A stretch of 64,000 nucleotides of DNA from Wenzhouxiangellaceae bacterium (GCA_028289455.1 JANQPN010000031.1:19751-83750), one strand, 5' to 3'; counted from the first letter of the stretch, positions 8,201-19,264 are shown. Notes: generated from the sequence alone by a model not told the origin. A program made the numbers and translations.

Positions 8201-8842
8201 CTATTTTGCAGCTTCCGTTTTTGGCTTGTACTCGCATAGGTCACTGATAATGCATTGATAGCACAGGGGTTTTCTAGCCTTGCAGCAATACCGTCCGTGC
8301 AGGATTAACCAATGGTGCGCGTGTAATCTGTAACGTTCTGAAACATTCTTGAGCAGGCCTCGTTCAACCGCCAGTGGGGTTTTGCCGGGTGCCAGACCTG
8401 TTCGGTTGGAGACCCGGAAGATATGAGTATCCACGGCAATGGTGGGTTCGCCGAAGGCACAGTTCATGACTACATTGGCTGTTTTTCGTCCAACGCCGGG
8501 CAAAGTCTCCAAAGTTTTACGGTCCGCCGGTACTTCGCCATCATATTGCTCTAACAGGATTCGGCAGGTTTCCAGCAGATGTTTGGTTTTGCTGTTAAAC
8601 AGCCCGAGTGTGCGCAAATACGATTTCAGCCCAGATTCGCCCAGCGCCAGAATGCTTTCCGGAGTCCGTGCTTTGGCGAACAGGCGTTTGGTTACCTTGT
8701 TGACTTGTACATCGGTAGCCTGGGCTGAGAGCAGCACTGCCGTGAGCAGTTCAAACGGTGTTTGATAGTTTAATTCCGTTTCCGGATTGGGGTCCTGTTC
8801 TTGCCAACGGGCAAACATGGCATCGCGTTGCTGTTGATTCAT
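8201..8842 (-). CDS. nth: Endonuclease III (DNA glycosylase/AP lyase)
   Basis: A 213-residue base-excision repair enzyme that removes oxidised pyrimidines and cuts abasic sites. The helix-hairpin-helix LPGVGRKTANVV spans about 114-125, with catalytic Lys120 and Asp138 (in VDTHIFRVSNR). The [4Fe-4S] cluster cysteines are at 187, 194, 197 and 203, the same numbering as E. coli Nth. It overlaps rsxE by 4 bases and ends the rsxABCDGE-nth operon, a gene order shared with E. coli. All key residues are intact. Confidence 0.98.
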   Translation of the reverse strand: MNQQQRDAMFARWQEQDPNPETELNYQTPFELLTAVLLSAQATDVQVNKVTKRLFAKARTPESILALGESGLKSYLRTLGLFNSKTKHLLETCRILLEQYDGEVPADRKTLETLPGVGRKTANVVMNCAFGEPTIAVDTHIFRVSNRTGLAPGKTPLAVERGLLKNVSERYRLHAHHWLILHGRYCCKARKPLCYQCIISDLCEYKPKTEAAK

Positions 8843-9543
8843 CCAGTGTTCTCAGCAGGTGAAGATTGAAGGATTTCAGGTTTTGATATGGAATTGTTAT
8901 CCGTCTGCAGCCGCCAGCGCAGGCCGGCAACCAGCAGACCCAGCAGTATAAATGCACCAGGCGGCAGGCTGAACAGCAGGAACTGATAATGCTCGGGCGT
9001 CAGCTGAAGCATAAAATCCGGTGATGTCGTTCCAAACAACAATTGACTGTCACGCAACAGGCTGCCGTACCCCAGCAGTTCCCTTGTGCCACCCAGCAGC
9101 ACCAGAGCCAACAGGAAGCCACATCCCATAGCCAGTCCGTCCAGTGCTGCAGCGACCGGCCGTTGACGGGATGCAAATGCTTCCGCCCGTGCCAGAATGA
9201 GGCAGTTGGTGACAATAAGCGGGACAAAAATGCCCAGCGTTTGATATAGATCAAACAACCATGCTTCCATCAACCGCTCAATGATAGTGACCAGCCCGGC
9301 AATAATAATTACAAACACCGGTATCCGGATGGCGTTATACAGGACCGGGCGCAACAGTGATACTGAGATATTGGTAAGCAGTACGGTCAGCAACGTAGCC
9401 ACTCCCAGTCCGATGGCGTTAACCAGGGTATTGCTGATCGCCAGTAATGGGCACAAGCCCAGCAACTGAATCAATCCCGGGTTATCAGTTAACAGTCCGC
9501 GCCGCCAAATGTTTTGCCGTGCAGGTGCGTGATGGTCTGTCAT
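8839..9543 (-). CDS. rsxE: Rnf/Rsx electron transport complex subunit E
   Basis: A 234-residue inner-membrane subunit with about six hydrophobic helices, including the paired LVNAIGLGVATLLTVLL and the FVPLIVTNCLILARAEAFA segment typical of RsxE/NqrD. Together with RsxA it forms the membrane core that carries an iron-sulfur centre and moves electrons between sides of the membrane. The Rsx complex couples NADH/ferredoxin electron transfer to ion movement or, in E. coli, keeps SoxR reduced. It overlaps both rsxG and nth by 4 bases. Normal length. Confidence 0.96.
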   Translation of the reverse strand: MTDHHAPARQNIWRRGLLTDNPGLIQLLGLCPLLAISNTLVNAIGLGVATLLTVLLTNISVSLLRPVLYNAIRIPVFVIIIAGLVTIIERLMEAWLFDLYQTLGIFVPLIVTNCLILARAEAFASRQRPVAAALDGLAMGCGFLLALVLLGGTRELLGYGSLLRDSQLLFGTTSPDFMLQLTPEHYQFLLFSLPPGAFILLGLLVAGLRWRLQTDNNSISKPEILQSSPAENTG

Positions 9544-10190
9544 GGTGTTTGCAGATTGTCAGATGGTGCTTCCAGTAGCCATTGCCGGCGACTGTGAAAA
9601 AATCCGGTGGTGCGTTCGACAGCCCCCAGTACCGCGGTTGCTGTGATGGTTGCGCCGGTCAGCTGATCAAACTGCCCGCCATGCTTGCGCAGTTGCCAGT
9701 CCTTATGCGTGAAGACACTGGTTGCCAGTCCGGAGAACTGCTGGACCCAGTCAGATTTTTCCAGTTCGACGCGGTCACCCAGTCCGGGAGTTTCCTGGTG
9801 CCGGGTAACTCTGACTGCCTGTAAATGGCCATCAGCATGAATCGCGATCAACAGGTCGATATTACCGTTATAGCCGTCAGGGGTAGTCAGTGAAAAAATA
9901 ATGCTGACCACCTCGCCATTCAGGCGTGCGCGATAGGCGGTTACCGGTAAATCATTCTGAAATTGACCGGGCGCGCGAATAGCCAGCCGGTCCTGATGCA
10001 GGCTGTTGTCATAACTGTCTGATGGCAACAGCCGGGTCAGCTGTGCCATACGTGCCGCCAGCCGTTGATCGGTTATTCGCAATTCGGTACTGCTGACGGT
10101 GATGGCTATCAGCAGGCCCATGCCGGCAGCAACTAATCCCAATGCCGCAATCGGTTGCCAGCGGGTTGTTAAACTTCTGCTGTCAGCCAT
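9540..10190 (-). CDS. rsxG: Rnf/Rsx electron transport complex subunit G
   Basis: A 216-residue membrane-anchored, mainly periplasmic flavoprotein. One N-terminal transmembrane helix (about 14-32) is followed by an FMN-binding domain; the covalent FMN site is the Thr in the QLTGATITATAV motif near residue 180. The usual motif begins with Ser-Gly-Ala-Thr, here Thr-Gly-Ala-Thr. It lies 3 bases after rsxD and overlaps rsxE by 4, consistent with a coupled operon. Role: passes electrons within the Rsx complex on the periplasmic side. Confidence 0.95.
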   Translation of the reverse strand: MADSRSLTTRWQPIAALGLVAAGMGLLIAITVSSTELRITDQRLAARMAQLTRLLPSDSYDNSLHQDRLAIRAPGQFQNDLPVTAYRARLNGEVVSIIFSLTTPDGYNGNIDLLIAIHADGHLQAVRVTRHQETPGLGDRVELEKSDWVQQFSGLATSVFTHKDWQLRKHGGQFDQLTGATITATAVLGAVERTTGFFHSRRQWLLEAPSDNLQTP

Positions 10191-10193
10191 GAT

Positions 10194-11222
10194 TCAGCCT
10201 GGATGCCCAAACACCCGCGGACGGGTATAGCGGTCAATTAATGGAGCAAACATATTCATCACCAGAATGGCAAAAGCCACGCCGTCGGGATAAGCGCCCC
10301 AGCGTCTGATTGTCAGCAGCAAAATGGCTACTCCACACCCAAACAGCAACTGTCCCTTGGGCGTGGAGCATCCTGAAACCGGGTCTGTAGCAATAAAAAA
10401 TGCTGCCAGCACGGTCGCACCACTGAAAATATGCTGCAACGGCAGTGGGTTCGCGTCCGGGTCGAACAGGTACAATGGCGTAGTCAGGATAAACACAGTT
10501 GTCAGCATGGCAACAGGCACCCGCCAGTGAATTACCCGGCGATATAGCAACCAGAGTCCGCCCAGAAAATACCAGTTGGCAACCCACTCCCAGCCCAATC
10601 CGCCAAAATCGCCGAACACCGGCGCAGCGCGAACTTCTGTAACCAGCAGGCCGCGTGCAGATCCGGTTCGCAATGTATCCAGGGGGGTTGCCATGGTGAT
10701 CGCATCCCAGCTGCCGTTGAATGGATTGCCGGTAAATATCACTGCCAGTATCTGAGCAAGGCTCAGTTCAATTTCAGCTAAAGAACGTGGTGGTGACCAG
10801 TGAGTAAAAATCAGTGGAAAACTGATCAGCAATACTGCCAGACCAACCATCGCCGGATTGAAACGATTCTGTCCCAACCCGCCGAACAGATGTTTGGCAA
10901 TGACTATGGCAAACAGCATACCGACCAGGCTGGCCCACCAGGGTGCCAGTGGCGGTATGCAAAGCGCAAACAGCACGGCTGTCACAGCCGCTGAATAATC
11001 CCTCATGAATTTTGCCAGTGGCTGCTTGCGCCAGATGAGCATCAGGTATTCAAACAGGTAGGCGAAAAACAGTGCCAGTAATATCTGTATCAGAACGCCG
11101 ATACCAAAAAACCAGGTCAGTGCCATAACTCCCGGTACCAGTGCCAGCAATACCTGCTGCATTACCCCCGCTACACTGGTTTGTGCGGGAACATGGGGAG
11201 CACCTGACCAGCTGAATTTCAT
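10194..11222 (-). CDS. rsxD: Rnf/Rsx electron transport complex subunit D
   Basis: A 342-residue integral membrane subunit related to NqrB, with about eight to ten hydrophobic helices. The flavin-attachment region is visible as DAITMATPLDTLR around residue 185, and the family segment GGLGQNRFNPAMVGLA lies before it. FMN is expected to be bound covalently to Thr. It overlaps the end of rsxC by 4 bases. The order C-D-G-E is the same as in E. coli. Confidence 0.96.
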   Translation of the reverse strand: MKFSWSGAPHVPAQTSVAGVMQQVLLALVPGVMALTWFFGIGVLIQILLALFFAYLFEYLMLIWRKQPLAKFMRDYSAAVTAVLFALCIPPLAPWWASLVGMLFAIVIAKHLFGGLGQNRFNPAMVGLAVLLISFPLIFTHWSPPRSLAEIELSLAQILAVIFTGNPFNGSWDAITMATPLDTLRTGSARGLLVTEVRAAPVFGDFGGLGWEWVANWYFLGGLWLLYRRVIHWRVPVAMLTTVFILTTPLYLFDPDANPLPLQHIFSGATVLAAFFIATDPVSGCSTPKGQLLFGCGVAILLLTIRRWGAYPDGVAFAILVMNMFAPLIDRYTRPRVFGHPG

Positions 11223-12787
11223 TTTTCGTTGTCCTGGTTTTTTTGTTTACTGCGCACACGGGCGAGTGCTGCCGCAATATTCTGCTGTGCCTGCTGGCGG
11301 TCGTCAGCGGCCTGCTGGCGCGATAAACGGCGTTGCTGCTGCCGGGCCTGTTCAGTTTTCAGCCGGGCCTCCCGAGCCTGGTGGCGTTGTTCGGATTTTA
11401 GTGCGCGTTGCTGTTGATGCAGGCTGCTGCGCAACTGTGACTTGCCCAGGCGGAAATACTCTGTCAGTGGGATATGGCTGGGACAGACCAGATCGCAGCA
11501 GCCGCATTCGATGCAGTCAGAGAGTGACAGATCAGAACTGCGGGCCACATTGCCGTTGCGGATACTGTGGTACAGCATCTGCGGCATTAACCGGGCAGGG
11601 CAAACCCGCACGCATTCCATGCAGTTGATGCAGGGCATACTTTGTTCCGGGTTGCGCAATTGCCGGCTCTGCAATGCCAGCAGGCAGTTAAAACCTTTAG
11701 TGATACTGATGGCATCGTCACGGATCGCCATACCCATTACCGGACCACCCATCACCAGCCGGGTAACGTTGGGTTTCAGACCGCCGCTGATGTTCAGTAA
11801 ATGACTGACCGGAGTGCCCAGCAGGGTCAGCCAGTTGCGTGGATCGTTCACCGCACCGGTGACTGTAACTACACGCTCAATCAGTGGAACCCGGTCGACC
11901 AGCGCACGCTTTACCGACCAGGCGGTACCGATGTTGACACAGACAATGCCCAATTGTTGTGGATAACCACCGGTAGGCACCTCCAGCCCGGTCAGTACCT
12001 TGATCAGCTGGCGCTCACCACCTTCGGGGTAAATGGTGCGGACCCGGCAGATGCGTATGCGCGGGTCATCAATTAACCGCCGTGCGCGTTGAAAATCATC
12101 CTCTACCTCTCCCATCTGATCTTCCAGAGCGATGATGATATGTTCAACAGTGCCGATGGCGTGAGCCAGAATCTGCCCACCCAGTAAAACCTGTTCAGGA
12201 TGCTGCCGCATCAGCATTTCATCACAGCTGATATAAGGCTCACATTCAGCCCCGTTAAGGATCAGCGTGGTAATGGGCCGGGCAAAATTGCTGGTCAGTT
12301 TTCGATGGGTGGGGAAAACCGCTCCACCCAAACCGACGATACCCGCATCGGCAATGCGTCTGATCAATTCTTCCGGGCCCATATGCCGCCAGTCTGGAAT
12401 CATCCGTTGGCAGTCCGGGTGCCAGCTGTCTTCGTTGTCCGGTACCAGAGTGATGCAGTCGCCGGTATGGTGGTCACGGCTGATTACCGGTTGGGGGCCA
12501 ATGGCAGTGATACGGCCGGAGGTGGGTGCATGCAGCAGTGCACCGAAGTCGCTGCCGGGCCTGGCCAGTGGTTCACCTTTTAAAACGGCTTGGCCGACTT
12601 CGACAACCGGCACCGCACTATCACCTACATGTTGCTTTAGCGGTAGCGATAGATACTCCGGCATTGGTGGCCGGGCAATTGGATGATGACAGGAAATCCG
12701 TTTGAAATGACGCAGCTTCACGCCACCCGGGAAGTTATGCAAATACTCGCCCGGCGGGTGTGATTGGGTGTTGATGCCGGCTGTCAT
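11219..12787 (-). CDS. rsxC: Rnf/Rsx electron transport complex subunit C
   Basis: A 522-residue peripheral subunit that accepts electrons from NADH. The nucleotide/flavin-binding domain contains [12 protein letters not shown] (about 152-163) and the [13 protein letters not shown] segment. Two [4Fe-4S] clusters are bound by cysteines 386, 389, 392, 396 and 425, 428, 431, 435. The last 60-70 residues are a Gln/Arg-rich probable coiled coil, shorter than the Ala-rich tail of E. coli RsxC (740 residues). It overlaps both rsxB and rsxD by 4 bases. Confidence 0.97.
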   Translation of the reverse strand: MTAGINTQSHPPGEYLHNFPGGVKLRHFKRISCHHPIARPPMPEYLSLPLKQHVGDSAVPVVEVGQAVLKGEPLARPGSDFGALLHAPTSGRITAIGPQPVISRDHHTGDCITLVPDNEDSWHPDCQRMIPDWRHMGPEELIRRIADAGIVGLGGAVFPTHRKLTSNFARPITTLILNGAECEPYISCDEMLMRQHPEQVLLGGQILAHAIGTVEHIIIALEDQMGEVEDDFQRARRLIDDPRIRICRVRTIYPEGGERQLIKVLTGLEVPTGGYPQQLGIVCVNIGTAWSVKRALVDRVPLIERVVTVTGAVNDPRNWLTLLGTPVSHLLNISGGLKPNVTRLVMGGPVMGMAIRDDAISITKGFNCLLALQSRQLRNPEQSMPCINCMECVRVCPARLMPQMLYHSIRNGNVARSSDLSLSDCIECGCCDLVCPSHIPLTEYFRLGKSQLRSSLHQQQRALKSEQRHQAREARLKTEQARQQQRRLSRQQAADDRQQAQQNIAAALARVRSKQKNQDNEK

Positions 12788-13365
12788 GCTGCCCGGCCTT
12801 CCAGTTGCCGTACAGCAGCATTGGAGAGCTTCAGATAATCTGCTGTTATGGCTGGTTGAGCATTGTCTGCCGGAACCAGGTCAATACAATCAACCGGGCA
12901 GGGCGGCAGGCACAATTCACAGCCGGTGCATTCGGCGGCAATGATGGTGTGCATCCGTTTGGGAGCGCCAACAATGGCATCTACCGGGCAGGCCTGGATG
13001 CACAATTTACAGCCGATACATTGTGCCTCGTTAATGACCGCCAGCAATGGTGGTTTATGCTCGCCGTGCGCAGTGTCCAGGGGTTTGGGCTGAACGTCGA
13101 GCAGCATGGCCAGCTGCCTGATACCGTCTTCTCCGCCTGGCGGGCATTGATTGATATCTGCCTCGCCATTGGCAATGGCCTGTGCATAGGGTCTGCAGCC
13201 CGGGTAATCGCATTGGGCACACTGGGTTTGCGGCAGAATCGAATTGATCTGGTCAACCAGTTGGGCGTCGCGTGCCTGCCAACGGCTGTCGGCATAGGCC
13301 AGGGCGATGCCGGCAAAGCAGGCAATCAGCAATAGATACAGGCTGACCGTTAACACCTCAAGCAT
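12784..13365 (-). CDS. rsxB: Rnf/Rsx electron transport complex subunit B (ferredoxin-type)
   Basis: A 193-residue iron-sulfur subunit with an N-terminal membrane anchor (about 4-25). The first cluster site uses cysteines 49, 52, 57 and 74 (CAQCDYPGC motif); two further [4Fe-4S] ferredoxin sites lie at 116-126 ([12 protein letters not shown]) and 146-156 ([12 protein letters not shown]). It carries electrons between RsxC and the membrane subunits. Length equals that of E. coli RsxB within one residue. It sits 22 bases after rsxA. Confidence 0.97.
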   Translation of the reverse strand: MLEVLTVSLYLLLIACFAGIALAYADSRWQARDAQLVDQINSILPQTQCAQCDYPGCRPYAQAIANGEADINQCPPGGEDGIRQLAMLLDVQPKPLDTAHGEHKPPLLAVINEAQCIGCKLCIQACPVDAIVGAPKRMHTIIAAECTGCELCLPPCPVDCIDLVPADNAQPAITADYLKLSNAAVRQLEGRAA

Positions 13366-13387
13366 CCTGTTGCTGGACTGAAGATGC

Positions 13388-13969
13388 TCATAAATTGGCC
13401 AGCCCGGAAAAACCCATAAAGCCCATAGCCATGAGCCCGGCTGTGATCAGTGCAATGGGTGCCCCCTGAAAGGCAACTGGTACATCAGCGTTATCCAGTT
13501 GTTCGCGGATTGCTGCAAATGCCAGCAATACCAGGCCGAACCCAACTGCAGCCCCGAACCCGAACAATGCCGATTCGAACAGGTTGTGCTGTTCGCGAAC
13601 ATTCAGCAGGGCCACGCCCAGAACGGCGCAGTTGCTGGTGATCAGGGGCAAAAAAAGTCCCAGGGTGCGGTGCAGTAACGGATTAAAATGACGCAGCGCC
13701 AGTTCGGTAAGCTGAACGAACACTGCGATAACCAAAATAAAACTCAGTGTAGCCAGGTAGGCTATGTCCAGAGGTAACAGCACATACCGGTAAATGAGGT
13801 AACTGCATACCGAGGAAAACGTCAGCACAAAAGTGGTGGCCAGTGACATTCCCAGTGCACTTTCGAACTTGGTGGAAACTCCCAGAAAAGGACACAATCC
13901 CAGAAACCTGGCCAGTACAAAATTGTTGGCCAGTACAGTCCCGATCAATATCAGCAGGGCTTCTTGCAT
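13388..13969 (-). CDS. rsxA: Rnf/Rsx electron transport complex subunit A
   Basis: A 193-residue integral membrane protein, the same length as E. coli RsxA. It starts with the conserved [21 protein letters not shown] segment, which holds one of the cysteines of the membrane iron-sulfur centre, and has the matching [17 protein letters not shown] segment in the second half. First gene of rsxABCDGE-nth, beginning 21 bases after the metG stop, so readthrough from metG is likely. Confidence 0.97.
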   Translation of the reverse strand: MQEALLILIGTVLANNFVLARFLGLCPFLGVSTKFESALGMSLATTFVLTFSSVCSYLIYRYVLLPLDIAYLATLSFILVIAVFVQLTELALRHFNPLLHRTLGLFLPLITSNCAVLGVALLNVREQHNLFESALFGFGAAVGFGLVLLAFAAIREQLDNADVPVAFQGAPIALITAGLMAMGFMGFSGLANL

Positions 13970-13990
13970 CCGGTCTTAAACCATCTGTTC

Positions 13991-16015
13991 TCAGGTCACC
14001 CGGTCACCGGGTTGAGCACCGCTGTCTGGGCACAGGAGATAAGGGCCGCCCTGGTCTCCACCGGCTGCCAGAACCATGCCTTCGGATAAACCGAAGCGCA
14101 TTTTGCGCGGCTGAAGATTGGCGACCATTACCGTCAGCCGGCCGATCAGCTGCTGCGGTTCATAGTGGCTCTTAATACCGGCAAATACATTGCGCTGCTG
14201 ATTGCCGATATCCAACGTCAGTTGAAGCAGTTTGTCGGCACCGTCAACGTGACTGGCATCAACGATTCGTGCAACCCGGAGCTCAACCTTTTTGAAATCA
14301 TCAATAGTGATAGTAGGCTCGCCAACCTGATCAGGTGATTCTTCATTACTTTGCTGGTCGCTGTTCAAAGACTCTGCCGAGGCATTGATGACTGCTTCTA
14401 CCTGGCTGGGCTCAATGCGTTTCAATAGCGGCCGGAAGGGCTCCAGAGCATGGGCAAGCAATGGCTGTTCCAGCGCCTGCCAGTTATCCAATGAGCAGTT
14501 GAGAAACCTGCCTGCCTGGGCAGCTGTCAGTGGAATGACCGGTGCCAGCCAGGTTATCAAAATACGAAACAGGTTGATTCCCTGCGTGCAGATTGCAACG
14601 GCAGCGGCCTGCTGATTTTCCTGCTTGGCCAGTTTCCATGGCTGGTGTTCGGCCAGATACTGATTAGCCTGGTCGGCCAAGGCCATAATCTGACGCATGG
14701 CGGACTGGAAGTTACGCTGTTCGAATGCTGCAGCAATGGCCGGTTGTTGTCGCAGGTAAGCCTGATACATTTCCATCTCCGGCAGCTCGTCAGCCAGCCT
14801 GCCGTCGTTTAATTTGTGGATAAAGCCGGAACAGCGGCTGGCAATGTTAACCAGTTTCCCGACCAGATCGGAATTTACCCGCTGCTGGAAGTCATCCAGG
14901 CTTAAATCAATATCGCCCATGCCGGGACCAAGCCGGGCAGCGAAGTAATAGCGCAGGTAGTCTGGGTGCAGATGTTCCAGGTAAGTTCGCGCCATGATAA
15001 AAGTGCCGCGCGATTTGGACATTTTTGCGCCGTTGACTGTTAAAAAACCATGCGCAAAAACCGCTGTGGGTGTGCGGAAGTTCGCCCCCTGCAAAATGGC
15101 CGGCCAGAATAATGCATGGAAATAAACAATGTCTTTGCCGATGAAATGGTATAGCTCTGCATCGCTGCCGGGTTCCCACCAATTGGCAAAATCCAGTTCG
15201 GGCTGCCGTTCGCAAAAGTCGGCAAAACTCGCCATATAGCCGACGGGAGCGTCCAACCATACGTAAAAGTATTTATCTGTAGAGCCGGGAATAACAAAAC
15301 CGAAATAGGGCTCGTCCCGTGAGATATCCCAGCTTTGCAGACCGTCGGCGAACCATTCCTGAAGCTTATTGCGTACTTCATCCTGCAAAGGCGCATTGCT
15401 TATCCAGCTTTGCAGCATGTCGGTGAAATCAGCCAGCTTAAAGAAATAATGCTCGGAATCTTTCATCACCGGGGTAGTGCCGCTGACGGCAGAATGCGGG
15501 TCAATCAGCTCGGTGGGGCTATAGGTAGCGCCGCAGTTTTCACAACTATCACCATACTGGTCGGGTGTTTTGCATTTTGGGCAGGTGCCTTTGATAAAGC
15601 GGTCCGGCAGAAACATGCCGCGGTCGGTATCAAAAAACTGCTTGATGGTACGCTTTTCAATATGATTGGCGGCTTCCAGGCGTGTCCAGATCAGTTCAAC
15701 CAGACGCTGATTGCTGGCGGAATGGGTTGAACCGAAGTTATCGTAGGACAGGCCAAAATCCTGAAAATCGCGCTGGTGCTCGGCATCCATTTCAGCAATC
15801 AACTGTTCAGGACTGATACCGCGCTTCTGCGCGTGCAGCATGATCGGCGTTCCATGCGTATCATCTGCCCAGATAAAATAAGCCTGATGCCCCTGAGCAC
15901 GCTGGAAGCGTACCCAGATGTCAGTCTGGATATATTCCAGCATATGTCCGAGGTGAATCGGGCCATTAGCGTATGGCAGCGCTGAGGTGACCAGAATTTT
16001 ACGTGATGAAGTCAT
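13991..16015 (-). CDS. metG: Methionyl-tRNA synthetase
   Basis: A 674-residue class I synthetase. The HIGH signature is present as HLGH at about 21-24 and the KMSKS signature is intact (GAKMSKSRG). A four-cysteine zinc knuckle ([17 protein letters not shown], around 145-160) marks the long MetRS1 form. The C-terminal 110 residues form the EMAP/Trbp111-like tRNA-binding domain used for dimerisation. It faces mrp across a 111-base divergent spacer, as in E. coli, and leads directly into rsxABCDGE-nth on the same strand. Confidence 0.98.
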   Translation of the reverse strand: MTSSRKILVTSALPYANGPIHLGHMLEYIQTDIWVRFQRAQGHQAYFIWADDTHGTPIMLHAQKRGISPEQLIAEMDAEHQRDFQDFGLSYDNFGSTHSASNQRLVELIWTRLEAANHIEKRTIKQFFDTDRGMFLPDRFIKGTCPKCKTPDQYGDSCENCGATYSPTELIDPHSAVSGTTPVMKDSEHYFFKLADFTDMLQSWISNAPLQDEVRNKLQEWFADGLQSWDISRDEPYFGFVIPGSTDKYFYVWLDAPVGYMASFADFCERQPELDFANWWEPGSDAELYHFIGKDIVYFHALFWPAILQGANFRTPTAVFAHGFLTVNGAKMSKSRGTFIMARTYLEHLHPDYLRYYFAARLGPGMGDIDLSLDDFQQRVNSDLVGKLVNIASRCSGFIHKLNDGRLADELPEMEMYQAYLRQQPAIAAAFEQRNFQSAMRQIMALADQANQYLAEHQPWKLAKQENQQAAAVAICTQGINLFRILITWLAPVIPLTAAQAGRFLNCSLDNWQALEQPLLAHALEPFRPLLKRIEPSQVEAVINASAESLNSDQQSNEESPDQVGEPTITIDDFKKVELRVARIVDASHVDGADKLLQLTLDIGNQQRNVFAGIKSHYEPQQLIGRLTVMVANLQPRKMRFGLSEGMVLAAGGDQGGPYLLCPDSGAQPGDRVT

Positions 16016-16126
16016 CGATGCATTATCTCATGTATTACGGTTTTGCCGGCTAATGTCATAGGCATTGATGTAGGTTAGCATTACCCCAAGTTTATGCACA
16101 CAGTTACGGCAAATAATTCCTAGAGG

Positions 16127-17200
16127 ATGATCTTGGAAACCAACCTGAAACCCTATCAACAACAATTGGACAGCACTACCAATCCATTGACCGGTGAACC
16201 TCTGGGAAAGCTGGTCAGCGGAGCGGCCATTGAGCAGGACCGTCTGGCACTGGCATTTAACCAGGGCTATCCGGGGCTTGATCACACTAAAAGGCAATTA
16301 TCCGATGCGCTGTCCGGTTTGATCGGCAGCGACAGAATAAGCATGACCGGCCGTCAGCGAATTCGCAGCCATCAGGTACAGGATAAGTTGCAGCCGATGA
16401 GTGGCATTAAGAACATTATCGCAGTGGGTTCAGGTAAAGGCGGTGTGGGTAAATCAACCGTCAGCGTGAATCTGGCGCTGGCGCTGCAACAGACCGGTGC
16501 TCAGGTGGGTATTTTGGATGCGGATATCTACGGGCCGAGCCAGCCTACCATGCTGGGTGTGCACGGGAGACCTCAGGTCACACCGGAAAAACAGATGCTG
16601 CCGCATCTTGCACATGGTCTGCAGGTGATGTCGATAGGCTTTCTGGTCGATGACGACAGCGCGATGATCTGGCGTGGCCCGATGGTCAGCCAGGCGCTGC
16701 AGCAGTTACTGTCAGAGACCAGCTGGTCACCACTGGATTATCTGATTATCGATCTGCCTCCTGGTACCGGTGATATCCAACTGACACTGATGCAGAAAAT
16801 CCCTCTGGCAGCAGCAGTAGTGGTAACCACCCCGCAAAATGTAGCCATCATGGATGCCGGCAAGGCTATCCAGATGTTTGACAAACTGAGCATACCTGTT
16901 CTGGGAGTGGTGGAAAATATGAGCACACACATCTGCAGTGCCTGCGGCCATCAGGATTCGCTGTTCGGTGAAGGTGGTGGAGCCAGTCTGGCATCACAAA
17001 GCAAGGTGCCGCTGCTGGGGCAGGTGCCGTTGGAGTCAGCGATCCGGGAAGCCTGCGATGAAGGTTTTCCGACGGTAGTGGCTGCGCCGGAATCTGTAAC
17101 AGCAAGCAGTTATACGGAAATTGCCCTGCGCATGGCCGGTCGCCTGTCTGTGCGGCCGATTGCAAAAAATGTGGCAGGATTATCCGTCAATCTGCAATAA
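16127..17200 (+). CDS. mrp: Mrp/ApbC iron-sulfur cluster carrier ATPase
   Basis: A 357-residue P-loop ATPase that carries and transfers [4Fe-4S] clusters. The deviant Walker [11 protein letters not shown] is at 101-110, and the cluster-binding CxxC pair appears in [12 protein letters not shown] in the last third. Only a short, divergent N-terminal region precedes the ATPase. The AGAGG Shine-Dalgarno abuts the ATG at 16127, while a TTG at 16133 sits at the ideal distance; initiation at TTG (two codons later) is likely. Divergent from metG, as in E. coli. Confidence 0.95.
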   Translation: MILETNLKPYQQQLDSTTNPLTGEPLGKLVSGAAIEQDRLALAFNQGYPGLDHTKRQLSDALSGLIGSDRISMTGRQRIRSHQVQDKLQPMSGIKNIIAVGSGKGGVGKSTVSVNLALALQQTGAQVGILDADIYGPSQPTMLGVHGRPQVTPEKQMLPHLAHGLQVMSIGFLVDDDSAMIWRGPMVSQALQQLLSETSWSPLDYLIIDLPPGTGDIQLTLMQKIPLAAAVVVTTPQNVAIMDAGKAIQMFDKLSIPVLGVVENMSTHICSACGHQDSLFGEGGGASLASQSKVPLLGQVPLESAIREACDEGFPTVVAAPESVTASSYTEIALRMAGRLSVRPIAKNVAGLSVNLQ

Positions 17201-17252
17201 TCCGCAGCCGAATACATTATCAATTTCACCACTAACCAGGAAAACACTGAGC

Positions 17253-17822
17253 ATGAGTATCAAATCCGATCGCTGGATCAGAGAAATGGCGACAACTCAG
17301 GGCATGATAGACCCTTTCGAGCCGGATCAGATAAGGCAGGCCAGTGATGGCCGCCGGGTGATTTCATGGGGAACATCGAGTTACGGATACGATGTACGTT
17401 GCGCTGACGAATTCAAGATTTTCACCAATATCAGCTCTGCAGTGGTCGATCCAAAGGAATTTGATCAAAACAGTTTTGTCGACCGCCAATCGGATGTTTG
17501 CATCATTCCACCCAACTCATTCTGCCTGGCACGCACAGTGGAGTATTTTCGTATTCCCAGGAATGTTCTGACTATCTGCCTTGGTAAATCGACTTATGCA
17601 CGCTGCGGCATCATCGTCAATGTCACTCCGCTGGAGCCTGAATGGGAAGGTCATGTAACACTTGAGTTTTCCAACACTACACCGTTACCGGCGAAAATTT
17701 ACGCCAATGAAGGTGTTGCACAGTTTGTGTTTTTGGAATCCGATGAAGGCTGTGAGGTGTCCTATAAAGATCGCGCGGGCAAATATATGCGTCAGCGCGG
17801 CGTAACATTGCCAACCACCTGA
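17253..17822 (+). CDS. dcd: dCTP deaminase
   Basis: A 189-residue enzyme that deaminates dCTP to dUTP, the main route to dTMP in many Proteobacteria. The conserved core is [14 protein letters not shown] near 38-50, GKSTYARCG at 111-119 and HVTLEFSN at 134-141 with the catalytic Glu138. Length matches the usual 188-193. The start was moved to the internal ATG at 17253, since the longer ORF overlaps mrp in a different frame. Same strand as mrp, 52 bases downstream. Confidence 0.97.
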   Translation: MSIKSDRWIREMATTQGMIDPFEPDQIRQASDGRRVISWGTSSYGYDVRCADEFKIFTNISSAVVDPKEFDQNSFVDRQSDVCIIPPNSFCLARTVEYFRIPRNVLTICLGKSTYARCGIIVNVTPLEPEWEGHVTLEFSNTTPLPAKIYANEGVAQFVFLESDEGCEVSYKDRAGKYMRQRGVTLPTT

Positions 17823-17832
17823 GCCGGTGAAA

Positions 17833-19044
17833 TCAACCGCCGCCGGAGATTGGTCCCGGGGCTAATCCGTTTGCATAGCGCAGCAAATTCAGCGGTGGCT
17901 GCTGAATGACATCTACAGAGGTTATAAAACTCTGATTGTTGCGTTCCACCTCCACTTCCACTGTCGTATTGGGGCTGGTAGTGGCGATCATCAGATTCAA
18001 CTGACTGCTGTTGCTGATCGGCGTTTGCGCCCAGCTCAACAGCACATCCCCTGGTCGCAGACCTGCCTGCCATGCCGGGCTGTTGTTCATCACTTCATCG
18101 ACAAGTGCGCCGTTAATGCTGCCGTTTTCGTCACCACCCAGAGTGATTGAATCCGAGAATATCGCGCCCAGCCAGCCGCGCCGCACACTGCCGTAGTCAA
18201 TAATCTGTTGCATTACATCACTGGCGATGGCGATCGGAATAGCAAAGCCGATGCCCTGGGCACCCAGGCTCTGATGCAGCATCGAGCTGTTAATGCCGAC
18301 CACGTCACCTACTGCGTTGATCAACGCTCCGCCGCTGTTGCCGGCATTAATTGCTGCATCAGTCTGAATAAAATCTTCCAGAGCAGTCAGATTCAGGTCA
18401 TTGCGGCCTTTGGCGCTGACGATACCCATGGTTACCGTGTTGTTCAGACCATAGGCATTACCGATGGCCAGCACCACATCACCAACCCGCACTTCACCGC
18501 CGGCTGCCAGTGGAGCAACCGGTAAATCGGATGCTTCGATTTTCAAGACCGCCAGATCGGTATCCGGATCGCTGCCGATAACCTGAGGCTGGAAAACGCG
18601 GCCGTCAGCCAGTGCCAGTTGAATATCATCGACATGATCAATGACGTGATTACTGGTCAAAATATACCCATCGGCGCGCACAATCAGGCCAGAACCTAGG
18701 CCGCGACGGTTTCTGGCGGGTAATCGGCGGCTCAGAAAACTCTGGAACAGTGAATTGGTAACGCCCGGCACAGACGCCGGAACCACGGTGTTGGTATAAA
18801 TACTCACCACTGCGGGCGCACTGCGGTTTACTGCTTCGGCATAAGAGCGAACATAATTTCCAGGTGAGACGCCAAGTGGTGCGTCGGTGGTCAGGCCCGG
18901 TTGATCGGAAACATTGGCGCGCAGCGCAGGCAGGGCGTCCGGACGCAGCCAGACCACCACAAATGCCAGCGCCAGACCTACGACGATACTGCGTCCCAGG
19001 AAGCCGATGTTGTTGATCAATTTATTCACAGCAATTGTTATCAT
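17833..19044 (-). CDS. Membrane-anchored HtrA-type serine protease (DegS/AlgW-like)
   Basis: A 403-residue periplasmic serine protease anchored by one N-terminal transmembrane helix (about 17-34). The trypsin-like catalytic triad is His133 (TSNHVIDH), Asp163 (DPDTDLAVLKI) and Ser237 (INAGNSGGA). A single PDZ domain follows (about 285-385). One PDZ plus a membrane anchor is the DegS/AlgW layout, whose members sense misfolded outer-membrane proteins and start the sigma-E cascade by cutting RseA/MucA. The partner anti-sigma factor is not in the window. It is convergent with dcd (10-base gap). No good Shine-Dalgarno precedes the ATG, so the exact start is uncertain. Confidence 0.92.
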   Translation of the reverse strand: MITIAVNKLINNIGFLGRSIVVGLALAFVVVWLRPDALPALRANVSDQPGLTTDAPLGVSPGNYVRSYAEAVNRSAPAVVSIYTNTVVPASVPGVTNSLFQSFLSRRLPARNRRGLGSGLIVRADGYILTSNHVIDHVDDIQLALADGRVFQPQVIGSDPDTDLAVLKIEASDLPVAPLAAGGEVRVGDVVLAIGNAYGLNNTVTMGIVSAKGRNDLNLTALEDFIQTDAAINAGNSGGALINAVGDVVGINSSMLHQSLGAQGIGFAIPIAIASDVMQQIIDYGSVRRGWLGAIFSDSITLGGDENGSINGALVDEVMNNSPAWQAGLRPGDVLLSWAQTPISNSSQLNLMIATTSPNTTVEVEVERNNQSFITSVDVIQQPPLNLLRYANGLAPGPISGGG

Positions 19045-19143
19045 AGGCAGCTTAAGCTTAATGGCATGTTAACAAGAGTGGTAAAATCACGCCAAAACAG
19101 CAGAAATGATGCCTCTTATGGGCAAATTCTATGCACTAAACCA

Positions 19144-19173
19144 TTGAGAGTCGTTTTTGCTTTCGAGTAGAAT
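19144..19173 (+). promoter_or_regulatory. Likely sigma-70 promoter of petABC-sspAB
   Basis: TTGAGA (19144-19149) and TAGAAT (19168-19173) are separated by 18 bases, about 90 bases upstream of the petA start. Both hexamers are close to consensus, and no other gene lies between. Confidence 0.6.
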
Positions 19174-19264
19174 ACCTGATTGCAAAATATTCATTAAATT
19201 CATTGTATGACGCTGAAGTGGTGAAAATGCCGCTTTGGTTTATTCTTGTCCGAATGGAGAAACA

